Of a stretch of 64,000 nt of DNA, positions 33,860 through 42,001 are shown in pieces. The notes under the pieces were generated by a model. It worked only from the letters and a program-made list of their open reading frames with translations. It had not been told where the DNA came from and did no database searches. Where the stretch lies: the NCBI GenBank assembly GCA_019752045.1, contig JAIEMP010000019.1, positions 1 to 64,000 of the forward strand. Reading direction: 5' to 3'. The position numbers and the translations under genes were made by a program. The DNA is from Chitinophagaceae bacterium (GTDB taxonomy: Bacteria > Bacteroidota > Bacteroidia > Chitinophagales > Chitinophagaceae). The first letter of the stretch is position 1. Each line of letters starts with the position of its first letter.

Positions 33860-34211
33860 ACACTAATATAAACAGAGCCATTCGATAAATGAATTATTAC
33901 GCAATTTACTTTGTGTTCTTTGTGCAGCCTTTGTGTGCTTTGCGCAACAATATTCTGCATTAAATAACTGCTTCAACTATTCTGCTATTCTCTCTTACTC
34001 ACATCATTTTCAACTGAAAAAAAATCATTTAGCAAACTGTCTTAATTCTTCAAAATTGTTAAAGAATCTCAAATGATATCTGTTGTTTTTCAGCGTAGAA
34101 CAGGCATTATAAAGATTTCATTAACAATTTAAAAAAATTGTGGCACGCTTTTCTTAGAAGGGGTAGTATAGAACAAAACAACAATTTTCTAAACCTGTAA
34201 AATCGAACATT
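33860..34211. other. 352-base gap with a cttTGTGt-type repeat and sigma54-like box
   Basis: Contains a low-complexity tract of ttctttgtg / ctttgtgtg words (33909-33948), an inverted repeat caattt/aaattg (about 34124-34140) and TGGCACG at 34141. No gene is supported. Confidence 0.5.
34141..34156 (+). promoter_or_regulatory. Possible sigma54-type -24 element (incomplete -12)
   Basis: TGGCACG at 34141-34147 is the exact -24 consensus of RpoN promoters, but at the -12 position TCTTA replaces TTGC(A/T), missing the GC pair. The glycine-zipper gene starts 55 bases downstream. Weak. Confidence 0.25.
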
Positions 34212-34646
34212 ATGAAACAACTTTTAACCGCATTATCACTTGTTGCAGTATTCGCATCCTGCAAAAGCAAAACAGAAACAAGTACAGATCAAACGAAAGT
34301 TTTATCAGCAACTGATTCAATAGAGTTTGCAAACTTCCAGGCATGGAAAGAACAACAGGCAGAAGAAAAAGCAATCAACTCACAACGAACAGTAAGATAT
34401 GCTGAACGCAGAACTGCAGTTGCAACCTCTGCTCCTGCTTCAAACACATCAACAACTGCAGCAAAGAAAAAAGGCTGGAGTAAAGCAGCCAAAGGCGCAG
34501 TGATTGGTGGTGTATCGGGCGCAGTAATTGGTGGTGTGGTGAGCAAACGTAACCGTGTAGCCGGTGTTGCAATTGGAACTGTTTTAGGTGGTGGTGTTGG
34601 TTATGGTATTGGTCGTTCAATGGATAAAAAAGATGGCAGGTACTAA
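34212..34646 (+). CDS. Glycine-zipper lipoprotein (YMGG-like)
   Basis: 144 residues. Lipobox AVFASC. The middle (20-90) is Ala/Thr/Gln/Glu-rich with no fold I recognise. The C-terminal part is a glycine zipper (AKGAVIGGVSGAVIGGVV, GVAIGTVLGGGVGYGIGRS) of two hydrophobic hairpin segments that would insert into a membrane or oligomerise. Relatives in Proteobacteria (YMGG/SlyB/OmpA-like Gly-zippers) are outer-membrane stress proteins. It may be induced by envelope stress, but only the odd -24-like box hints at regulation. A clear terminator follows. Confidence 0.82.
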   Translation: MKQLLTALSLVAVFASCKSKTETSTDQTKVLSATDSIEFANFQAWKEQQAEEKAINSQRTVRYAERRTAVATSAPASNTSTTAAKKKGWSKAAKGAVIGGVSGAVIGGVVSKRNRVAGVAIGTVLGGGVGYGIGRSMDKKDGRY

Positions 34647-34666
34647 TGATACTTTCAATTGATCAC

Positions 34667-34711
34667 AGCAGCATTCCTGTATGAAACGATACGGGGATGC
34701 TGCTTTTTTTA
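34667..34711 (+). terminator. Terminator of the glycine-zipper gene
   Basis: agcagcat(t)cc and gg(g)gatgctgct form a long imperfect stem (34667-34678 with 34693-34704) followed by a run of seven T. Confidence 0.85.
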
Positions 34712-34728
34712 AATAAACTCTTTTAACT

Positions 34729-35670
34729 GTGAACATAGTAGACTTTTTTCTTTGCGCTGTGATACTTCTTGTAACCTGGATCGGTTATAAAAAAGGTGCT
34801 GCAGAAATTATTCTCGACATGCTTAAATGGGCTGCCAGTATTGTCTGCAGCTTAACCGTTTATTATTATACTGCAGATCTTGCAGAAACCTACGAACCGC
34901 ATTTTACACAATTTCATTTTCCGGTTATTACAGGTATTGTTTTTATGTTTTCTTATCTGTTTCTTTCCATGCTTCAGCGCTGGATTGTAAACAGAGGTGA
35001 GCAAAGCAATAAAAAATCACTGGCAGATAAAGTGAGTGGTCTTATTCCCGGTTTGCTCATGGGCATTATTATCAGCATTGTTATTGGCAGGCTGCTTACC
35101 TACTCTGTGATTGATGAAGTGAGCAGAGAAGCAGATAAAAGTGAAATTACCACAACGTTTACGCCGTATACAAAATTAGTTGAAGATAAAATTTCGCCAC
35201 TTGTTACACATTACATCACACCAAAAATTGCATCGGCCAATACATCTGTTACAAATGAAGCAGACTTTAAAACAGAAACATTTTTTGATCGTCCGGATCT
35301 TGAATATGAAATGCTGTTGCTGGTAAACGAAGAGAGAAGACAACATCATTTAAAACCGCTTGCAACAGATCTTAAGATGAAAGAAGTTGCACGTGCACAT
35401 TCAAAAGATATGTTTACAAGAGGTTTTTTTGCGCATACCACACCGGATGGCATCAATCCTTTTCAACGGATGAAAACAGCAGGCATCAACTATAAAAAAG
35501 CAGGCGAAAACCTGGCCCTTGCTCAAACACTTGCAGAAGCACATAAAGGATTGATGCAATCTCCCGGCCACCGTGCGGCCATATTAAACCCGGCTTTTGG
35601 CCGGGTTGGAATTGCTGTAATTGATGGCGGTAAAAAAGGGTTGATGATTTCGCAGGAGTTCAGAGATTAA
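34729..35670 (+). CDS. CvpA-CAP domain fusion protein
   Basis: 313 residues from a GTG start. Residues 1-115 are a CvpA membrane domain with four helices (NIVDFFLCAVILLVTWIGYKKG, GLIPGLLMGIIISIVIGRL). After a linker, residues 185-313 form a CAP/SCP domain: LLVNEERRQHHLKPL, VARAHSKDMFTRGFFAHTTP, GENLALAQTLAEAHKGLM and SPGHRAAILNP. The CAP His and Glu ligands are present. CvpA is linked to export and colicin V; CAP domains bind lipids or cleave peptides. This exact fusion is known in Bacteroidota and gives a surface or periplasmic CAP held to the inner membrane. It begins 18 bases after the upstream terminator T-run. Confidence 0.88.
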   Translation: MNIVDFFLCAVILLVTWIGYKKGAAEIILDMLKWAASIVCSLTVYYYTADLAETYEPHFTQFHFPVITGIVFMFSYLFLSMLQRWIVNRGEQSNKKSLADKVSGLIPGLLMGIIISIVIGRLLTYSVIDEVSREADKSEITTTFTPYTKLVEDKISPLVTHYITPKIASANTSVTNEADFKTETFFDRPDLEYEMLLLVNEERRQHHLKPLATDLKMKEVARAHSKDMFTRGFFAHTTPDGINPFQRMKTAGINYKKAGENLALAQTLAEAHKGLMQSPGHRAAILNPAFGRVGIAVIDGGKKGLMISQEFRD

Positions 35671-35674
35671 CCGT

Positions 35675-37165
35675 TTATTTCAAACTCCATTCAAAAAATG
35701 CATCCACATCTTTTTTAAACTGAATCATATCGGGCAGGTTGATATAATACATGTGACCTGAGTTATAAAAATAATGCTTGATGTTCTTTTGCTGTTCGGG
35801 ACGTAAGAACAAATGTGCCACATCATACTTGGCCGTAAAATAAGGTGTAGCAAAATCATAATAACCACTGCCAACATACACTTTTAAAGCTGGGTTCTTT
35901 GCCATCGCATCACGTAAACTTTCACCCACATTTAAAAACTGATTCTGTACATTGTTATAATTCCACGGATAAACATTGCCGAAAATATTGTACGGCTTCT
36001 CATCTTTAAAGTTGAGTTCTTTTTGAAAATAATCGTTGAGTGCACTGGTGAATGGCCCGTCAATATTGGTGAATGATGGATCATGACTGACTGTTTCACC
36101 GGCATCGTCCAGATCTCTTCCTGTAAACCGTGCATCTAAGCGGCCAACAATCAACCCATCTTTTCGGCGCAGCTCTTTCCAGAACCTGCCTTCTTCTACA
36201 CGAAGATTTGCTTTCAAACAAAACTCTTTACTCAAACCTGTATAATAACTCATCTTCTCTGCAATGCGGTCTGTTTCTGCAGCAGTTAATGAAGTTCCTT
36301 TCAACAAAGCAGTTGCATATTCGCCCATTGCAAACTCTTCACTTTCTTTAATGGTCTTATCGAAATCGGCTTGCAAAGCAGGTGCTAGTTTTTTATGATA
36401 CCAGGCTGCTGCAGTATAAGATGGTATATACAATGCACGTGGTAAATCATTACCAACATAATAATCATTGGTACCAAAATTTAATACTGGTGATATTAAA
36501 AAGATACCATTGAAATAAATGCGGTAACTGTCCTGTAAAAATTTAGCTAAGCCTGCTGCTCTTGTGGTGCCATAACTTTCACCTGCCAGAAATTTTGCAG
36601 AACCCCAACGTTCGTAGCGTGAAAGAAAATGACGGATAAAGGAACCAACCGATTGCACATCTTCAACAAAACCATGAAACTGCTTTGGACTTTCACCTGC
36701 AGCAGCACGGCTGTAACCGGTTGCAACAGGATCAATAAACACCAGATCAGTTTTATCGAGCCAGCTGTATTCATTGTTAATCACTTTATATGGTGGTGCA
36801 GTAGCTGTTCCATCGTCTTTTAATTGTACAAGTCTTGGTCCCAATGCACCCATGTGCAACCAAACAGAAGAAGAACCGGGACCGCCGTTGAATGTAAATG
36901 TTACAGGACGCTTAGCTGCATCTTCATTATCTTTTTTATAATAAGTGAAAAATACTTTTGCTATCAGCTTCCCGGTATCATTTTTCAAATCTAGATAACC
37001 GGTATGTGCTGTATAATCCATTTTTTTACCGGCTATGGTCACCGAACTTTTAGTTACAATCACCTGTACGCCGGCAGGTATAAAATCTTTGGAATCTGCA
37101 ATTTTTTGTGCATGAAGCAGTGAACTCATTGTGAAAAGTGAACAGAAAAGAAAAATAAAACGCAT
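35675..37165 (-). CDS. Peptidase S10 (serine carboxypeptidase)
   Basis: 496 residues with a signal peptide ending LHAQ. The catalytic triad regions are clear: Ser in LAGESYGTTRAAGLAKFL, Asp in VGSGYYDFATPY and His in YNSGHMYYIN. FNGGPGSSSVWLHMGALGP forms the oxyanion and substrate-binding region. S10 enzymes trim C-terminal residues from peptides at acid pH; bacterial forms are usually periplasmic. It is a single-gene unit and converges on the CvpA-CAP gene (4 bases between stops). Confidence 0.93.
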   Translation of the reverse strand: MRFIFLFCSLFTMSSLLHAQKIADSKDFIPAGVQVIVTKSSVTIAGKKMDYTAHTGYLDLKNDTGKLIAKVFFTYYKKDNEDAAKRPVTFTFNGGPGSSSVWLHMGALGPRLVQLKDDGTATAPPYKVINNEYSWLDKTDLVFIDPVATGYSRAAAGESPKQFHGFVEDVQSVGSFIRHFLSRYERWGSAKFLAGESYGTTRAAGLAKFLQDSYRIYFNGIFLISPVLNFGTNDYYVGNDLPRALYIPSYTAAAWYHKKLAPALQADFDKTIKESEEFAMGEYATALLKGTSLTAAETDRIAEKMSYYTGLSKEFCLKANLRVEEGRFWKELRRKDGLIVGRLDARFTGRDLDDAGETVSHDPSFTNIDGPFTSALNDYFQKELNFKDEKPYNIFGNVYPWNYNNVQNQFLNVGESLRDAMAKNPALKVYVGSGYYDFATPYFTAKYDVAHLFLRPEQQKNIKHYFYNSGHMYYINLPDMIQFKKDVDAFFEWSLK

Positions 37166-37262
37166 GGCATTGGTTTTTAGAGTTTGGAAGATACAGAATT
37201 ATTACACCTGCCCCTTTCTTTACACTGTAGAGATAAGCTGTTTTTGATCCAATTAAGTTTCG

Positions 37263-37270
37263 TACATTTG
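37263..37270 (+). promoter_or_regulatory. -7 element of the RRM gene (TACATTTG)
   Basis: Exact TAnnTTTG match, 18 bases before the RRM start codon. A TTTTTG lies about 16 bases upstream, slightly close for a -33 element. Confidence 0.6.
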
Positions 37271-37288
37271 ATTTAATTAATAAGTATT

Positions 37289-37573
37289 ATGACTCTTTTT
37301 GTAGCTGGTCTCCCCTACGATCTCGATGATGCAGAGCTGGAAGAAATTTTTGAAAAATGCGGCCCTGTGATTTCTGCCAAAGTATCTATTGACAGAGAAA
37401 CAGGCAAAAGCCGTGGATTTGGCTTTGTAAAAATGAAAAATGCACAGGATGGCAAAGATGCCATTGAACTTCTCAATGATATTACTCTGGGAAGAAATAA
37501 AAAACCACTCGTTGTAAAAGAAGCCGAAGAAAGAGGACCAGGCGGCGGCGGTGGTGGTGGCTACAGAAGATAA
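37289..37573 (+). CDS. RRM-type RNA-binding protein
   Basis: 94 residues. One RNA recognition motif: RNP2 LFVAGLPYDL and RNP1 KSRGFGFVKM, with the aromatic residues in place. A short Gly-rich tail (GPGGGGGGGYRR) follows, as in cyanobacterial and Bacteroidota Rbp proteins. These bind RNA, often in cold or stress response, as small chaperones. No Hfq-like gene is near. It has a consensus promoter and a perfect hairpin 50 bases past its stop (37624-37651). Confidence 0.95.
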   Translation: MTLFVAGLPYDLDDAELEEIFEKCGPVISAKVSIDRETGKSRGFGFVKMKNAQDGKDAIELLNDITLGRNKKPLVVKEAEERGPGGGGGGGYRR

Positions 37574-37623
37574 TTTACCTGAAATCTGACTGTTGTTTGC
37601 CTAAACATTTACTTAAACTTAAT

Positions 37624-37651
37624 CCATAGTTTACATTTCGGTAAACTATGG
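37624..37651. other. Perfect 11-base hairpin downstream of the RRM gene
   Basis: ccatagtttac (37624-37634) and gtaaactatgg (37641-37651) around atttcg. No T-run follows. It could be an mRNA 3'-end protector or a terminator of unusual type. Confidence 0.6.
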
Positions 37652-37667
37652 ATGCTAACTATGTAGT

Positions 37668-37748
37668 ATGAAAACAAAGTCAATTCCTTCAGTAAGCATG
37701 GTCATTTATTTTTTATTGTTTCTGCTCATTTATCTTACTTCCGTATAA
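37668..37748 (+). CDS. Possible 26-residue membrane small protein
   Basis: An ATG-started frame, MKTKSIPSVSMVIYFLLFLL followed by IYLTSV. Two basic residues at the N terminus precede a hydrophobic helix of about 16 residues, the layout of known small membrane proteins. It sits 17 bases after the perfect hairpin and 74 bases before the dodecin start. No Shine-Dalgarno is visible, as is normal here. Length alone makes chance possible. Confidence 0.3.
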   Translation: MKTKSIPSVSMVIYFLLFLLIYLTSV

Positions 37749-37822
37749 AGACAGTTGTGTTTGTGTAACAGATGATATACCTTAACGAGGTAAATGTAAT
37801 TGTTCATTTAAAACAACCTCTT

Positions 37823-38023
37823 ATGCCAATTGTAAAAGTAATTGAAGTGATTGCTTCATCAGAAAAAGGGATTGATGATGCTGTACGTTTAGCTGTTGAA
37901 GAAGCATCAAAAACAGTACGGAACATCGATTCTGTATATGTTCAGGATATAAAAGCACATGTAAAAGACGGTAAGGTTACCACTTTTGGTTGTGTATGTA
38001 AAATTTCATTCCGGTTAGATTAA
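37823..38023 (+). CDS. Dodecin family protein
   Basis: 66 residues. The dodecin fold is a small strand-helix-strand-strand unit that builds a 12-mer storing riboflavin or FMN. The sequence VKVIEVIASSEKGIDDAVRLA, TVRNIDSVYVQDIKAHVKDG and CVCKISFRLD matches the family. The flavin-stacking Trp of halobacterial dodecin is not obvious, so the bound ligand is uncertain. ATG 37823 (MPIVKVIEV) is preferred over the upstream ATG 37772. A bidirectional terminator follows. Confidence 0.93.
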   Translation: MPIVKVIEVIASSEKGIDDAVRLAVEEASKTVRNIDSVYVQDIKAHVKDGKVTTFGCVCKISFRLD

Positions 38024-38034
38024 TTCCGAAGCCG

Positions 38035-38065
38035 GTAAAAACCCTGCACAACTGCAGGGTTTTTA
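38035..38065. terminator. Bidirectional terminator, dodecin/beta-barrel
   Basis: accctgca (38041-38048) and tgcagggt (38053-38060) with A-run upstream and ttttatttta downstream, between convergent genes. Confidence 0.88.
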
Positions 38066-38731
38066 TTTTATCTGATAAACCAGTCTGATCCCGAAAGGAA
38101 TCGAAATGCTTGTAAAACTTCCGGTGGATGACTGATCAAATACCGGAAAAAAATCAGCAAATTCATTTGCAGCACAGGTATTTTTTTCACTGTATTTAAT
38201 GCGATGAAACTTTTGCCGCAAACCAAGGCCCATATAAAATTCAAACTTCCATTTTTCTGAATTAAAGAGCTGCTCCTGCACTCCGGCTCTGAAACTTAGA
38301 TCAAACACATCCCTTATTTGTTTAAAGGTTGTAAATTTTTCATAAGCAGGCACTTCGTTTACACAATCCATTCCCAGCCAGTCATTTTGTTTACGAACAG
38401 TATGTTTATACATCAATACCAGTTCAGTAAAACCTTTCAGCCTTTTGCCTGAGTACCAGCGAACGGTTGGTCGCAGATGAAATCCACTCATTGGCTGCCG
38501 GTCTGTAAGTACATCTCTTGCAATATAAACAGCAGCATCGCCACCAACAGAAAATTTTGGACTCAGCTTCCTTTCTACTCCTGCTGAAAAATTGGTTTCA
38601 ACAGGATCTACTAAACCCAGCGGACTGATACGTAATGCCAGTTTATAATCACTTTTCTTTTTTTCATGATCCTGAGCAGTTGCTTCCTGTACACAGATAC
38701 TGATGCAACATGCAAGAAAAAAAAGCTTCAT
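38063..38731 (-). CDS. Putative outer-membrane beta-barrel protein
   Basis: 222 residues with a signal peptide (LACCISICVQEATAQ). Alternating strands such as LALRISPLGLVDPVETNFSA, KFSVGGDAAVYIA, GFTELVLMYKHTV and SIPFGIRLVYQIK ending in a C-terminal hydrophobic residue suggest a small barrel, DUF3575-like in outline. It is the last gene of an operon with two LVIVD lipoproteins (6 bases between genes), so the barrel may carry or anchor them. Confidence 0.72.
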   Translation of the reverse strand: MKLFFLACCISICVQEATAQDHEKKKSDYKLALRISPLGLVDPVETNFSAGVERKLSPKFSVGGDAAVYIARDVLTDRQPMSGFHLRPTVRWYSGKRLKGFTELVLMYKHTVRKQNDWLGMDCVNEVPAYEKFTTFKQIRDVFDLSFRAGVQEQLFNSEKWKFEFYMGLGLRQKFHRIKYSEKNTCAANEFADFFPVFDQSSTGSFTSISIPFGIRLVYQIK

Positions 38732-38737
38732 TGATGG

Positions 38738-39502
38738 TTATTGAATAGTAATGAGCAATTGCGGATTCCGCTGATCGGTAATATTATACAGCATGGCGCC
38801 GGTGCCTGTCCAGCAAATCAATACATCATTATAGGGAATAACATCAATGTACCAATCTGCATCATTTAGTGTTTTTATTTGTACAGGCTGATATGCTTTG
38901 CTTATATCAAACACTCTCAATCCGCCCATTTTATCGCATACATATAACACATCATCTTTGTAACCAAGGCCGTAAGGTTCGCCAACAAATACAACCGACT
39001 TCTGCACAGGGTTCAACACATTTTTAATGTCGTAACAGGCAAGTATACTTTGAACTCCGCCACATTCGCCATTTACACGAAGCGTGGCATAAGCAACCGT
39101 ATCCTTTGCTACCACCGGATCGCAGCGGCGTAACACAGTTGGCGAAACAGCCACACTCAACTTTACAGGATTTTCAGGATTGTCAATAGAAAAAATATGC
39201 ACCACACTTGTACTGCCAATAAACAGTTTGTCTTTAAAAGGAAATATGGTTTCAATTTCAAAACCAACTCTGGTGGTTTTAATGAGCTGCGGATTGGCAG
39301 CGTCCTGTATTTTAAATACACTCAAATTTTCCTTATCAACTGCGTACAGGTAATTGCCAACAATGGCAAATCTTGCAAGTGAACCACCCTGTCCGGATGC
39401 TGATGGTGCAAATGCATTTACTTCGGCCCCACCCTTGCTGCATTGTATGAAAAGTGCAGAGGAAATAAATAACCAGGCTGTTATAATGAGTTTCTGTTGC
39501 AT
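38738..39502 (-). CDS. LVIVD-repeat lipoprotein (second copy)
   Basis: 254 residues from ATG 39502 with lipobox LFIQC. LVIVD repeats (PF08309), short beta-propeller-like units, recur: YLYAVDKENLSVFKIQDA, KLFIGSTSVVHIFSID, LYVCDKMGGLRVFDISKAY. These build extracellular propellers of unknown ligand. The frame extends 8 codons upstream to 39526, overlapping the preceding gene, but those residues lie before the signal peptide. It lies 11 bases after the first LVIVD gene. Confidence 0.85.
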   Translation of the reverse strand: MQQKLIITAWLFISSALFIQCSKGGAEVNAFAPSASGQGGSLARFAIVGNYLYAVDKENLSVFKIQDAANPQLIKTTRVGFEIETIFPFKDKLFIGSTSVVHIFSIDNPENPVKLSVAVSPTVLRRCDPVVAKDTVAYATLRVNGECGGVQSILACYDIKNVLNPVQKSVVFVGEPYGLGYKDDVLYVCDKMGGLRVFDISKAYQPVQIKTLNDADWYIDVIPYNDVLICWTGTGAMLYNITDQRNPQLLITIQ

Positions 39503-39513
39503 AGATGTTTGTT

Positions 39514-40041
39514 TTAGCGACGGCATTTGGGATCTTTTACCAGTTCAAGTTTCCAATCAACCACAATTCCTTTTGAATGATCAACACATTCAAAAAAGGC
39601 ATTGGTTGCCGGCGGATACTCACTGTTATGATAGGGAAACACATTGTTTAATCGCTTTACCAGTATTGGGTTTTGCGGATTCGTAATATTAAACACCAGC
39701 AAATCATTAAAGTTATTAATGTACAGGTACTGATTTTTTACAGATATTTCTGTGCTGAAGGGAACACGTAAAAAAGAAATTTTTCGTGGTTGATTGCGGT
39801 TACTGATGTCAATGAGGTGCACACCTTTGTTAAGATCGTTTTGCAGTAACAGGTTACCAATCACATAAACTTTGCCGGGCTTTTCAATTGCTTTAGGCGT
39901 TTCTACAGCAATATTATCAAGATTATCTGCTTGTGCATATACAGGCACATAGGCTTCCATGGTGCCTGTGCCAAATCGAATGTTATCGGTACATCCCCAG
40001 AGTAATAAAGAGAACAGCAGAAATTGAAGTTTCTTTTTCAT
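39514..40041 (-). CDS. LVIVD-repeat lipoprotein (first copy)
   Basis: 175 residues with lipobox LLLWGC. Two LVIVD repeats are clear (NKGVHLIDISNRNQPRKI, NDLLVFNITNPQNPILVKRL). The tail FFECVDHSKGIVVDWKLELV ends in KDPKCRR. It is shorter than its partner and may be the N-terminal half of a once-longer propeller. First gene of the three-gene operon 40041-38063. Confidence 0.85.
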   Translation of the reverse strand: MKKKLQFLLFSLLLWGCTDNIRFGTGTMEAYVPVYAQADNLDNIAVETPKAIEKPGKVYVIGNLLLQNDLNKGVHLIDISNRNQPRKISFLRVPFSTEISVKNQYLYINNFNDLLVFNITNPQNPILVKRLNNVFPYHNSEYPPATNAFFECVDHSKGIVVDWKLELVKDPKCRR

Positions 40042-40207
40042 AAGCAGTTTTGTTAATATGATGATACAATAACGAAATTAAATGCTGCCTGCCATTGTAA
40101 AATTTCTTTTGGGAAAATAAGCTTGCATAACAGGATTAGATAAATAAGATGGCGTAAAGAAGCCTTTGGCATGATTTTTTTAGATAAAGGTTTAAAATCA
40201 TTAAAAC

Positions 40208-40723
40208 ATGAACAATAAAGCCCTTTTTATCGCCATTGCCCTATTGGCATCCACAGTTGGTTTTTACGCCTGTAAAAAAAATAAAGACGAAATGACCAAT
40301 CTGAAAGTACATTTAACCGATGCCCCTTATAATGCATCTGAAGTAAATGTTGATATCAGAGAAGTAAATGTAAAATTCACCGACGACAGCAGCGGATGGT
40401 TTGCAATACCTACTGTAGCGGGTATTTATAATCTGCTTGAATTTCAAAATGGGATTGATACGCTTTTAGCGGCAGGTCCTGTGCCGAGAGGAATGCTTAA
40501 AGAAATTCGTTTTGTGTTAGGATCAAACAACAGTATTGTAATTAATAATACTGAATATCCTCTTACCATTCCCAGTGGTGCCTCTTCAGGGTTAAAGATT
40601 AAAGTCAATAAAACCCTTGCAGCATCCGTTGATTCAATTTTGATTGATTTTGATGCAGCACTTTCTATCATAAAAGAAAGTAACGGCAGCTATTCCCTTA
40701 AACCTGTATTAAAATTAAAATAA
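40208..40723 (+). CDS. DUF4382-domain lipoprotein
   Basis: 171 residues. Signal peptide with lipobox GFYAC. The DUF4382 domain follows: LKVHLTDAPYNASEVNVDIR, EVNVKFTDD, YNLLEFQNGIDTLLA and a long beta-rich core ending LKPVLKLK. The family is exported and of unknown role; DAPxxxxxVNVDI is its signature. The gene stands alone with a strong terminator. Confidence 0.9.
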   Translation: MNNKALFIAIALLASTVGFYACKKNKDEMTNLKVHLTDAPYNASEVNVDIREVNVKFTDDSSGWFAIPTVAGIYNLLEFQNGIDTLLAAGPVPRGMLKEIRFVLGSNNSIVINNTEYPLTIPSGASSGLKIKVNKTLAASVDSILIDFDAALSIIKESNGSYSLKPVLKLK

Positions 40724-40743
40724 AAAATAAATCTTATAATATT

Positions 40744-40778
40744 AACAGGCGGCAGAATATTTCTGTCGCCTGTTTTGT
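40744..40778 (+). terminator. Terminator of the DUF4382 gene
   Basis: aacaggcggcaga and tctgtcgcctgtt form a 13-base stem with one mismatch (40744-40756 and 40762-40774) followed by tttgtt. Confidence 0.85.
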
Positions 40779-40869
40779 TGTAATCTATCAATGACTGAAA
40801 GATCGTTAAACAGAGAAAAAAATATTCAATGAATTAAACAATCACCCTGCAACTATGTAATATTATTTA

Positions 40870-40896
40870 TTGAAAAAACTAAATCAGATAATTTTA
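40870..40896 (+). promoter_or_regulatory. Possible promoter of the Crp-type regulator gene
   Basis: TTG (40870-40872) and TAATTTTA (40889-40896), a TAnnTTTG variant, 16 bases apart and 20 bases before the start codon. Confidence 0.35.
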
Positions 40897-40916
40897 CGTA
40901 TGCTACTAATTTGGTT

Positions 40917-41537
40917 ATGAATAATTCAATTTTCCCACACTTTGAGCAGGAATTATTAGATGAAATCGATCAGGCAGGAACAGTCTGCACCTATCCAGCC
41001 GGAGCTTATCTCGTAAGAAAGGAACAACTATTGAGAGGATCTTTTATCATCATCGAAGGATACGTAAAAGTTACACAGGAAAATCTGCATGGTGATGAAT
41101 TTGTAATAGCTTATTTAAAACCCGGAGATAGTTTTGCTGTTTCCATTACCGAGGATAGTCCAATAAAAAACAAACTGTCATTATTAACTTTTACAGCAAT
41201 AGAACCTACCAAAGCAATTACACTTCCTTTTTCTGAAAAAGACCGTCTGGCGATGAAGTACATAAGTTTTTATAAATATATATTGCAGTCAGCAGTAATG
41301 TACTATGAATTTTATCTGGAGGTAATTGATCATATCGCTTTTCAAAATATGGAAAGCCGTATAGTGTACTTTTTAAAACGACTCAGCAAAATCAAACAAT
41401 CAAACGTAATAACAATATCTCATCAGGAAATTGCAGATGGTCTCAACTCTTCACGTGAAGTAGTTTCCAGATTACTAAAAAAAATGGAGGAAGCCGGGCT
41501 AATACAAATGAGTCCTAATAAAATTATCATATACTAA
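40917..41537 (+). CDS. Crp/Fnr-family transcription regulator with a CRP-type recognition helix
   Basis: 206 residues from ATG 40917 (a TTG two codons earlier is less likely). The N-terminal cyclic-nucleotide-binding-like barrel spans about 20-110 (FIIIEGYVKV, LKPGDSFAV). The cAMP pocket of E. coli CRP (Gly-Glu followed by Arg-Ser) is not seen, so the ligand is unknown. A long dimer helix follows (115-155), then a winged helix-turn-helix (165-206). The recognition helix SSREVVSRLLKKM has Arg180, Glu181 and Arg185, the three residues with which CRP reads TGTGA. A perfect TGTGA-N6-TCACA site starts 4 bases after the stop codon. The gene may therefore regulate the downstream adhesin. Confidence 0.92.
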   Translation: MNNSIFPHFEQELLDEIDQAGTVCTYPAGAYLVRKEQLLRGSFIIIEGYVKVTQENLHGDEFVIAYLKPGDSFAVSITEDSPIKNKLSLLTFTAIEPTKAITLPFSEKDRLAMKYISFYKYILQSAVMYYEFYLEVIDHIAFQNMESRIVYFLKRLSKIKQSNVITISHQEIADGLNSSREVVSRLLKKMEEAGLIQMSPNKIIIY

Positions 41538-42001
41538 TGTTGTGATAAAAGTCACATCATAAAAAATGAAAATTTAGTTTCTTCATACCCAATTACAAAT
41601 CAATATCCCTTGCAACCAACACAATTACTGCTAAATTTTGTATTACTCTCCTCGCTGTTTTCTTTAACTGTAGCGGATTCCAAGGTTTTTAAACTCACTT
41701 CTGCTTAAGAAAAAAATAAGAAATCTTTTTTATCTCAAATACCTAAAACAACAAAACCAAATCATGAATCATTCAAGAAATGAAAGGAAAAATACAACCA
41801 GATGGTTTGTATCACTGCCTTTTTTTACACAACAACCGTTTGCAGAAATTAATGCCGCACAATTCAGTTTTCAATTGGCACTTAGAACTAAGATCCCATC
41901 AGATAATCTAAGTGCAATTAATAAAACCAGCAACTTGCTCCCCAGTTGTTATAACCTTAATCATTTCTTTTTCAATACCGCCAAAAATTAAATACATATC
42001 C
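41538..42001. other. 464-base leader region of the giant adhesin gene
   Basis: Contains the CRP-type operator (41541-41556). A 75-codon open frame at 41764-41991 has no recognisable domain or signal peptide and ends 10 bases before the adhesin start; I treat it as chance. No clear promoter -7 element was found near the start. Confidence 0.55.
41541..41556. promoter_or_regulatory. CRP-consensus operator TGTGATAAAAGTCACA
   Basis: TGTGA and TCACA half-sites with the exact 6-base spacing of the E. coli CRP consensus. Symmetry continues outward: ATGtTGTGA against TCACAtCAT, 8 of 9 bases on each arm. It starts 4 bases after the stop codon of the Crp-type gene and lies 445 bases before the adhesin start. 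It is the only such site I found in the window. Confidence 0.75.

Noticed and set aside
34141..34156. Firm sigma54 promoter
   Set aside because: The -12 GC dinucleotide, almost invariant, is absent; kept only as a weak note.
41541..41556. Terminator of the Crp-type gene rather than operator
   Set aside because: Stem is only 5-9 bp with a 6-base loop and no T-run on either strand; the exact CRP consensus is a better explanation.
41764..41991. 75-residue open frame before the adhesin
   Set aside because: No domain, no signal peptide, poor codon pattern; it ends right at the adhesin start and is likely leader sequence.
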